Source: Halalkalibacillus halophilus DSM 18494 (GTDB lineage: Bacteria; Bacillota; Bacilli; Bacillales; Alkalibacillaceae). From it: a stretch of DNA of 28,291 nt. The notes beneath the pieces were generated by a model that did not search any database, was not told where the DNA came from, and worked only from the letters and a program-made list of their open reading frames with translations. The position numbers and the translations under genes are program-made. Positions 23,599 through 28,291 of the stretch are shown here, piece after piece. The DNA is taken from contig NZ_AUHI01000020.1 in assembly GCF_000423105.1 (NCBI RefSeq), positions 1-28,291 on the forward strand. Reading direction: 5' to 3'. Positions within the stretch are counted from its first letter, which is position 1; each line of letters opens with the position of its first letter.

Positions 23599-23622
23599 GT
23601 CCTCATTGTGAGGGCTTTTTTA
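23599..23622 (+). terminator. Rho-independent terminator of the sigB operon
   Basis: GTCCTCA and TGAGGGC pair over 7 bp with one wobble around a 3-base loop (23599-23615), followed by six T residues, starting 14 bases past the rsbX stop codon. Confidence 0.8.
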
Positions 23623-23637
23623 TTTTGTAAGGCTTTT

Positions 23638-23646
23638 TGGTACAAT
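23638..23646 (+). promoter_or_regulatory. Possible extended -10 promoter of tex
   Basis: TGG-TACAAT is an extended -10 element in the short gap after the sigB-operon terminator. No good -35 box stands 16-18 bases upstream. It would give an mRNA leader of about 75 bases before the tex start. Confidence 0.45.
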
Positions 23647-23728
23647 AAAAAGGTATAAGCAAGTGTGGATAACCGAGGATATTCGTATCCCGTTTCCTAG
23701 TACGATGATTTATGAGGAGGAACTTGGA

Positions 23729-25888
23729 TTGACAACAGAAACAAACGCAATTATTCAGATCGTAGCAAAGCAAACGCAACTGCAAATGCCGATCGTAACA
23801 ACCGTGGTCCATATGCTAGAAGAAGGAAATACGATTCCGTTTATTGCCCGTTATCGAAAAGAACAAACCAAAGGGTTAGACGAAACGCAAATTCAATCCA
23901 TTAAGGAAACGTATGATTACCAGCAGCAGCTTCATCAAAGAAAAGAAGAAGTCATTCGTTTAATTGAAGAACAAGGAAAATTAACCGATGACTTAAAGCA
24001 TGATATTAACCGTGCAGAAAAGTTACAACGGGTAGAAGATCTTTATCGCCCGTATAAACAAAAGCGAAGAACACGTGCGACTATTGCCAAAGAAAAAGGA
24101 CTCGAACCTTTAGCAATTGCTATTGAGCAAGAGCAGGTTACGGATTTAAATAAAGTAGCAGAGAACTACTTAGACGAAGAGCAAGAACTAACAGATGTGG
24201 ATTTAGTTCTACAAGGTGCGAGTGACATAATCGCCGAGTGGATTTCTGATGAACCATCTTTCCGAGATAAAATCAGAAACATGACGTATGCGAAAGGAAC
24301 AATCGCAACGGAGAAGAAAAAGAAAGCAGAAGATGAACAAGGTGTTTTTCAGATGTACTATGAATACCAGGAACCTGTTTCTAAAATAGCATCTCACCGC
24401 GTATTAGCTGTAAATCGCGGAGAAAAAGAAAAAGTTCTTAAAGTCACCATTGATACACCAACTGAACAGATCCTTCACTATCTGCAGCAAGAAAAAATTC
24501 ATAAATCCTCCGGGGAGGCTCGAGAATTCCTAGAGCAAACCATTGAGGACAGCTATAAAAGATTAATCCAACCTTCGATCGAGCGTGATTTAAGAACAAC
24601 TTTAACAGAACAGGCTGAAGATCATGCAATCACGGTGTTTGGTAAGAATTTAAACAGTCTCTTACTACAACCACCATTAAAAGGGAAAACGATTCTTGGT
24701 GTGGACCCTGCCTACCGTACTGGTTGTAAATTAGTAGTAGTTGATGAAACAGGGCAGATGAAAGAAGTCGATGTCATTTATCCAACAGCTCCAAGGAATG
24801 ATATTGCTGGGTCTGAAAAGCGAATCTCACAACTGCTAGAGAAATATCCGATCGAATTAGTTGCAGTCGGAAATGGTACTGCATCTAGGGAAACAGAGCA
24901 GTTTATAGCTGAATTTATCCAGAAGAATAACTTAGATCACTTAGCATACTTAATCGTCAATGAAGCTGGTGCAAGTGTCTATTCAGCTTCCAAGTTAGCG
25001 CGTGAAGAATTCCCGGACTTACAAGTAGAGGAAAGAAGTGCCGTTTCTATAGCGAGAAGAGTACAAGACCCGTTAAGTGAACTCGTGAAAATTGACCCTA
25101 AATCCATAGGAGTTGGCCAATACCAACACGATGTAAGCCAAAAGAAATTAAATGATTCTTTAACCTTTGTAGTGGAGAAAGCAGTGAACCAAGTAGGGGT
25201 AAACGTTAATACAGCTTCTTCGTCCTTACTACAATATATTTCCGGGTTAAATAAAACCGTAGCAAATAATATTGTGAAGTATCGAGAAGAGAATGGGCGC
25301 TTCGAAAGTCGAACGCAAATTAAAAAAGTACCACGACTTGGGGCGAAAACGTATGAGCAAGCAATTGGCTTTATGCGGATTATTGATGGAAAAGAACCAC
25401 TAGATCGTACGTCGATTCACCCAGAATCGTATAAAGATACAAAAGAAATCTTGAAAAGAATTAATTTGAAATCCGATCAGATCGGTAGCGAAGAAGCTGT
25501 CGAGCGATTGAACCAAGTGACGCTTCAGGAAGTTAGTGACGGGTTAGAAGTTGGCGAACTAACATTAAAAGACATCATGGACGATCTAAAGAAACCAAAT
25601 CGAGACCCGCGTGATGAATTACCTAAGCCATTACTAAAGACAAACGTCCTATCCATGGAAGACTTAGAACAAGGGATGGAATTACAAGGAACAGTACGAA
25701 ACGTAGTAGACTTCGGCGCGTTCGTTGATATTGGGGTAAAACAAGATGGACTAGTGCACGTCTCCAAACTATCACAACGCTTTGTTAAAAACCCATTAGA
25801 CGTGGTAGCTGTTGGCGACATCGTTACCGTTTGGGTAGAAGAAGTAGATGTAAAAAGACAACGTGTAGCACTAACCATGGTAAAATAA
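23729..25888 (+). CDS. tex: RNA-binding transcriptional accessory protein Tex (YdcI)
   Basis: A 719-residue nucleic-acid-binding protein, the length of B. subtilis YdcI. Domains in order are a helical N-terminal part with NTIPFIARYRKEQTKGLDETQI (about 30-50), a YqgF/RNase-H-like domain around LGVDPAYRTGCKLVVVDETG, a helix-hairpin-helix region (SSLLQYISGLNKTVANNIVKYREENG) and a C-terminal S1 domain (GMELQGTVRNVVDFGAFVDIGVKQDGLVHVS). The last binds RNA; the family affects transcription and gene expression in ways not fully defined. I place the start at TTG 23729, eight bases after GAGGAGG; in-frame ATG codons upstream lack a site and would lengthen the protein beyond the family size. It has its own terminator at 25900. 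Confidence 0.94.
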   Translation: MTTETNAIIQIVAKQTQLQMPIVTTVVHMLEEGNTIPFIARYRKEQTKGLDETQIQSIKETYDYQQQLHQRKEEVIRLIEEQGKLTDDLKHDINRAEKLQRVEDLYRPYKQKRRTRATIAKEKGLEPLAIAIEQEQVTDLNKVAENYLDEEQELTDVDLVLQGASDIIAEWISDEPSFRDKIRNMTYAKGTIATEKKKKAEDEQGVFQMYYEYQEPVSKIASHRVLAVNRGEKEKVLKVTIDTPTEQILHYLQQEKIHKSSGEAREFLEQTIEDSYKRLIQPSIERDLRTTLTEQAEDHAITVFGKNLNSLLLQPPLKGKTILGVDPAYRTGCKLVVVDETGQMKEVDVIYPTAPRNDIAGSEKRISQLLEKYPIELVAVGNGTASRETEQFIAEFIQKNNLDHLAYLIVNEAGASVYSASKLAREEFPDLQVEERSAVSIARRVQDPLSELVKIDPKSIGVGQYQHDVSQKKLNDSLTFVVEKAVNQVGVNVNTASSSLLQYISGLNKTVANNIVKYREENGRFESRTQIKKVPRLGAKTYEQAIGFMRIIDGKEPLDRTSIHPESYKDTKEILKRINLKSDQIGSEEAVERLNQVTLQEVSDGLEVGELTLKDIMDDLKKPNRDPRDELPKPLLKTNVLSMEDLEQGMELQGTVRNVVDFGAFVDIGVKQDGLVHVSKLSQRFVKNPLDVVAVGDIVTVWVEEVDVKRQRVALTMVK

Positions 25889-25899
25889 TAGCCTTTAAG

Positions 25900-25938
25900 A
25901 ATGGCCTCCTGACTTTCATTTGTTGGGAGGTTATTTTT
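25900..25938 (+). terminator. Rho-independent terminator of tex
   Basis: AATGGCCTCC (25900-25909) pairs with GGAGGTTATT (25926-25935) over 10 bp with two wobbles, with a 16-base loop and a T run, starting 11 bases past the tex stop codon. Confidence 0.8.
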
Positions 25939-25970
25939 GTGTGGTTGGTTGAGGCTTGCTTGCTGAGGGT

Positions 25971-26140
25971 GGGATATCCAACTTAGTTGGAGGGTATCGA
26001 GGTTAATGGGAATATAACCAGCTTAGTGAGAGGTTATCCAGGATGATATGGATATAACCAACTTGGTGGGAGGTTATCCAAGATAAGAGGGATATAACCA
26101 ACATGGTGCGAGGTTATCCAAGATAAGAGTAATATAACCA
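25971..26140. repeat. Short-period intergenic repeat array 3 (9 units, exact 20-bp period, 40-bp super-period)
   Basis: Cores start at 25975, 25995, 26015, 26035, 26055, 26075, 26095, 26115 and 26135, exactly 20 bp apart. From the third unit they alternate TAACCA and TATCCA (AATATAACCA, AGGTTATCCA, GATATAACCA and so on). The spacers are also partly conserved on a 40-bp period (for example AGATAAGAG after 26080 and again after 26120). The core and period are those of arrays 1 and 2, but with a different flank. It lies between the terminators of tex and cmpA and has no coding sense. Confidence 0.88.
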
Positions 26141-26172
26141 ACTTAATTTATTCATAAAAGTACCAATGCTCT

Positions 26173-26206
26173 AAAGCAGTAACAAGTAATAATTTGTTAC
26201 TGCTTT
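26173..26206 (-). terminator. Terminator-like hairpin downstream of cmpA
   Basis: A perfect 13-bp stem (AAAGCAGTAACAA at 26173-26185 with 26194-26206) and an 8-base loop. T-rich bases flank only weakly on either side, so termination may be modest. It lies 75 bases past the cmpA stop codon, and the bases between them hold nothing I recognise. Confidence 0.6.
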
Positions 26207-26280
26207 ATTCAATCTATATACGTGGCTAGCGTACCGATTAATGTTAAAATATGAATCATACTAAGTGAAGTAGCTTTAAA

Positions 26281-26385
26281 TTAAAAACGGTGATAATAGA
26301 ACCAGCATTGGTTAAGCGTCTTAATCGTATACAGATCTTTTTCTTTAAAAGCTTTCTCGAACTGATTGATTAACCATTTAGGCAT
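26281..26385 (-). CDS. cmpA: Cortex morphogenetic protein CmpA (34 residues)
   Basis: The minus strand encodes a 34-residue protein. It begins MPKWLINQFEKAFKEKDLY and ends LNQCWFYYHRF. This matches the small sporulation protein CmpA of B. subtilis (37 residues, MPxWLKKQ...KAF.EKD...LNQCW.FY), both in sequence and in location between tex (ydcI) and sprT (ydcK). In B. subtilis it is made in the mother cell under sigma-E and restrains cortex assembly until the coat has begun to form properly; it is later degraded through CmpA-ClpXP. The start codon is preceded by GGGG seven bases upstream, a weak site. No convincing sigma-E boxes were seen. It is divergent from sprT and too short for most gene finders. 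Confidence 0.88.
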   Translation of the reverse strand: MPKWLINQFEKAFKEKDLYTIKTLNQCWFYYHRF

Positions 26386-26462
26386 TTACACAACCCCATT
26401 ATGATTTTATTGTATAATATGTAGGTGATTAATTGTTCGTGAGAAAGTGTAGGTGAATTAAA

Positions 26463-26915
26463 ATGGAAAATAAAGAACTTCAACAAATAACGGAGCAAAT
26501 TTCACAGAATGATTTTAATCGTCCATTTAATGACCGAATCATTTTTAATCCAAGGCTTCGGACGACGGGCGGACGGTATATTCCTACAAGGCGCATTATT
26601 GAAATCAATAAAAAATATTATACGGAGTTAGGTCGTGATGAGTTAGTTGGCATTATCAAACATGAGCTTTGTCATTATCACTTACATATCGAAGGGAAAC
26701 CTTTTCATCACAGAAGTGCTGAATTTAAAAAGTTATTAAGCCAAACAAATGCACCGAGATTTTGTGAAAGGTTACCGTCAGAAGCTTCTCAATCTACATT
26801 AATCTATCAATGTGGGCAGTGTGGCATGAAGTATAACCGAAAAAGAAAGTTAAATACAGAGCGGTATCGGTGTGGAAAGTGTAGAGGTGAGATTTTCTTT
26901 ATAGAAAAAGATTAA
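26463..26915 (+). CDS. SprT-like zinc-metalloprotease-fold protein (YdcK)
   Basis: A 150-residue SprT-family protein. The zincin motif HELCH is at 67-71, with a further His in HYHLHIEG. The C-terminal part (about 113-142) is a zinc ribbon with two CxxC pairs, QCGQCG and RCGKCRG. Related eukaryotic proteins (Spartan) cut DNA-protein crosslinks; the role of the short bacterial form is not established. AGGTG lies upstream of the ATG, and a TATAAT box (26413-26418) is visible without a clear -35 partner. It lies next to cmpA, as in B. subtilis. No good terminator is seen after it, and rRNA promoter sequence begins within ten bases. Confidence 0.9.
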   Translation: MENKELQQITEQISQNDFNRPFNDRIIFNPRLRTTGGRYIPTRRIIEINKKYYTELGRDELVGIIKHELCHYHLHIEGKPFHHRSAEFKKLLSQTNAPRFCERLPSEASQSTLIYQCGQCGMKYNRKRKLNTERYRCGKCRGEIFFIEKD

Positions 26916-26922
26916 ACTTCTA

Positions 26923-26952
26923 TTGACTCGACAAAAAGAGTCGTGTTAAATT
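26923..26952 (+). promoter_or_regulatory. Possible upstream (P1-like) promoter of the tRNA-rRNA operon
   Basis: TTGACT (26923-26928), an 18-bp spacer and TAAATT (26947-26952). The spacer region holds a small GACTC-GAGTC inverted repeat. Confidence 0.45.
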
Positions 26953-27019
26953 ATAAAAGCTGACGAAAAAGTTTGGTTGATTCCGAATGAAAATGTAATG
27001 AAAAACTTTCTCGATAGGA

Positions 27020-27048
27020 ATTGACAGCTTTGCAAAGTTATTGTATGA
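27020..27048 (+). promoter_or_regulatory. Strong sigma-A promoter (P2-like) of the tRNA-rRNA operon
   Basis: TTGACA (27020-27025), a 17-bp spacer and TATGAT (27043-27048). It lies about 100 bases upstream of the first tRNA gene. The 14-base palindrome AAAAGTTAACTTTT (27081-27094) follows in the leader. Confidence 0.85.
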
Positions 27049-27150
27049 TACTTAACGTCGCAACTTTAGAAGAGGGTATTAAAAGTTAACTTTTCTAATC
27101 GATCTATTAAAAGTAAATTCTAAATATGTTACGTCATTTTGAGAGTCTAT

Positions 27151-27225
27151 TCCAGCGTAGCTCAGTGGTAGAGCAGTTGACTGTTAATCAATTGGTCGCA
27201 GGTTCGAATCCTGCCGCTGGAGCCA
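27151..27225 (+). tRNA. tRNA-Asn (anticodon GTT)
   Basis: Full cloverleaf: acceptor TCCAGCG pairs with CGCTGGA, the anticodon loop is CTGTTAA, the T arm is GGTTCGAATCC and CCA is encoded. Confidence 0.97.
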
Positions 27226-27228
27226 TAC

Positions 27229-27319
27229 GGAGAAGTACTCAAGTGGCTGAAGAGGCGCCCCTGCTAAGGGTGTAGGTCGCGTAAGCGGCGCGAGGGTTCA
27301 AATCCCTCCTTCTCCGCCA
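27229..27319 (+). tRNA. tRNA-Ser (anticodon GCT)
   Basis: Class II tRNA with a long variable arm. Acceptor GGAGAAG pairs with CTTCTCC, the anticodon loop is CTGCTAA, and CCA is encoded. It begins three bases after tRNA-Asn. Confidence 0.96.
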
Positions 27320-27330
27320 TTTTTTTAAAT

Positions 27331-27402
27331 GGCCCGTTGGTCAAGTGGTTAAGACACCGCCCTTTCACGGCGGTAACACGGGTTCGAATCCCGTACGGGT
27401 CA
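27331..27402 (+). tRNA. tRNA-Glu (anticodon TTC), no encoded CCA
   Basis: Acceptor GGCCCGT pairs with ACGGGTC (one G-U), the anticodon loop is CTTTCAC and the T arm is GGTTCGAATCC. The discriminator A is followed by CTCTC rather than CCA, so the 3' end must be added by tRNA nucleotidyltransferase, unlike the other eight tRNAs here. Confidence 0.95.
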
Positions 27403-27410
27403 CTCTCAAA

Positions 27411-27487
27411 GGTCCGGTAGTTCAGTTGGTTAGAATGCCTGCCTGTCACGCAGGAGGTCGCGGGTTCGAGTCCCGTCCGGACCGCCA
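27411..27487 (+). tRNA. tRNA-Asp (anticodon GTC)
   Basis: Acceptor GGTCCGG pairs with CCGGACC, the anticodon loop is CTGTCAC and CCA is encoded. Confidence 0.97.
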
Positions 27488-27493
27488 TTTTGT

Positions 27494-27568
27494 TGGGCCA
27501 TGGCCAAGCGGTAAGGCAACGGCTTTTGGTGCCGTCATGCGTAGGTTCGAATCCTACTGGCCCAGCCA
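27494..27568 (+). tRNA. tRNA-Gln (anticodon TTG)
   Basis: Acceptor TGGGCCA pairs with TGGCCCA, the anticodon loop is CTTTTGG and CCA is encoded. The following 109 bases to tRNA-Leu are AT-rich; I see no certain promoter or terminator in them. Confidence 0.97.
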
Positions 27569-27677
27569 TTTATTTTCTCAATTATATAGTTATTGCAAGT
27601 CTTTTTTTATTGCTTAAAACTTTAAACATAATGGAATGCACGCTAGAGGCCGGTCAGAATTTTGTGACTCAACTCAT

Positions 27678-27764
<87 letters not shown>

Positions 27765-27779
27765 TTTAAAAATAATCCC

Positions 27780-27808
27780 TTGCATTTCGAATTCAGATTT
27801 GATATGAT
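27780..27808 (+). promoter_or_regulatory. Internal sigma-A promoter before tRNA-Arg
   Basis: TTGCAT (27780-27785), a 17-bp spacer and TATGAT (27803-27808), 18 bases upstream of tRNA-Arg. It could drive tRNA-Arg, tRNA-Gly, tRNA-Ile and the rRNA genes independently of the promoter at 27020. Confidence 0.75.
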
Positions 27809-27825
27809 AATCTTTGTCGCAATTG

Positions 27826-27902
27826 GCGCCCGTAGCTCAATTGGACAGAGCGTCTGACTACGGATCAGAAGGTTAGGGGTTCGACTCCTCTCGGGCGCGC
27901 CA
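27826..27902 (+). tRNA. tRNA-Arg (anticodon ACG)
   Basis: Acceptor GCGCCCG pairs with CGGGCGC, the anticodon loop is CTACGGA and CCA is encoded. The wobble A is normally converted to inosine by TadA. Confidence 0.97.
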
Positions 27903-27934
27903 AAATTTTCAATTAAATATTTTCAACTTTATAT

Positions 27935-28008
27935 GCGGGTGTAGTTTAATGGTAAAACCTCAGCCTTCCAAGCTGATGTTGTGGGTTCGATTCCCATCAC
28001 CCGCTCCA
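27935..28008 (+). tRNA. tRNA-Gly (anticodon TCC)
   Basis: Acceptor GCGGGTG pairs with CACCCGC, the anticodon loop is CTTCCAA, the discriminator is T and CCA is encoded. Confidence 0.97.
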
Positions 28009-28013
28009 TATAT

Positions 28014-28090
<77 letters not shown>

Positions 28091-28209
28091 TATAACTCGA
28101 ACCTTGAAAACTAAACAAAATAGCCTGTCGTCAATTCGTTTTCTTTCTATTAAATAGGAGAAAACATTGGCAACAAACAGAAACAAGCTAGCAAGAGCTA
28201 ATCAAACAC
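28091..28209 (+). other. 16S rRNA leader
   Basis: The spacer between tRNA-Ile and 16S rRNA contains ACCTTGAAAACTAAACAAAA (28101-28120), a stretch common in Bacillaceae rRNA leaders and spacers that takes part in pre-rRNA processing stems. The pairing partner would lie beyond the window. Confidence 0.65.
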
Positions 28210-28291
28210 TTTATATGGAGAGTTTGATCCTGGCTCAGGACGAACGCTGGCGGCGTGCCTAATACATGCAAGTCGAGCGCAGGAAGCAGAC
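28210..28291 (+). rRNA. 16S ribosomal RNA, 5' end only
   Basis: TTTATATGGAGAGTTTGATC and the following CTGGCTCAGGACGAACGC are the universal start of bacterial 16S rRNA, and TGCCTAATACATGCAAGTCG follows. The gene runs off the window after about 80 bases. The mature 5' end is set at 28210 by comparison with the B. subtilis form. The last bases (AGCGCAGGAAGCAGAC) enter the first variable region. Confidence 0.97.

Noticed and set aside
27075..27080. GGGTAT as a sigma-B -10 box in the rRNA operon leader
   Set aside because: No GTTT-like -35 box stands 12-15 bases upstream.
27569..27677. Promoter between tRNA-Gln and tRNA-Leu
   Set aside because: TTGCAA (27593-27598) and TTGCTT (27610-27615) have no -10 box at an acceptable distance.

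Overview
The window reads as a chromosomal segment of a low-GC, spore-forming Firmicute of the family Bacillaceae. The 10 kb block from acpS to sprT has the gene order of the Bacillus subtilis sigB region (ydcA, acpS, ydcC, alr, ndoAI-ndoA, rsbRSTUVW-sigB-rsbX, ydcI/tex, cmpA, ydcK). The 16S rRNA start and the AGCGC-GGAAGCA stretch at its end suggest a halophilic or halotolerant genus of the Oceanobacillus, Virgibacillus, Halobacillus or Pontibacillus kind, but 80 bases of 16S cannot settle the genus.

Layout. 1-262: start of an IS256-type transposase gene, cut by the window edge. 390-545: the first of three short-period intergenic repeat arrays. 636-3157: a cadC-cadA heavy-metal efflux operon with its promoter and operators. 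3180-9675: minus-strand metabolic and sensory genes (M3 peptidase, VOC protein, LLM flavin oxidoreductase, HemAT oxygen sensor, methyltransferase), plus one small plus-strand membrane protein and the second array. 9800-12341: an MhqR-like MarR regulator, a YppG-like coat protein behind a double-duty hairpin, and a frameshifted MFS transporter. 12427-14848: minus-strand DegV, EamA exporter and rhomboid protease. 14945-23584: plus-strand AcpS, a lipoprotein, alanine racemase, the EndoAI/EndoA toxin-antitoxin pair and the complete general-stress module. 23729-26915: Tex, the third array, the tiny sporulation gene cmpA (minus strand) and a SprT-like protein. 26923-28291: an rRNA operon promoter region, nine tRNA genes and the first bases of 16S rRNA.

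How the genes work together. RsbR and RsbS form the stressosome, which holds the RsbT kinase. Under stress RsbT is released and activates the RsbU phosphatase. RsbU dephosphorylates RsbV, which pulls the anti-sigma factor RsbW off SigB. RsbX resets the stressosome. A near-consensus sigma-B promoter immediately before rsbV gives positive feedback on rsbV-rsbW-sigB-rsbX. Sporulation signals are also visible: a very good sigma-E-type promoter before the ydcC-like lipoprotein, a sigma-K-type promoter before the YppG-like gene, and cmpA.

The least explained structure is the set of three intergenic arrays (about 394-541, 7451-7598, 25975-26140). They contain 8, 8 and 9 copies of a short TATCCA/TGGATA core spaced every 20 or 21 bp with little conservation between cores, and two of them show a 40-bp alternating super-period. 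They are not CRISPR arrays and not coding. Their spacing of about two helical turns and their resemblance to DnaA boxes suggest a protein-binding or chromosome-organising element, but this is inference. A second notable structure is a long hairpin at 10258-10339, which looks like a terminator for the MarR gene and whose 3' arm also holds the ribosome binding site of the next gene.
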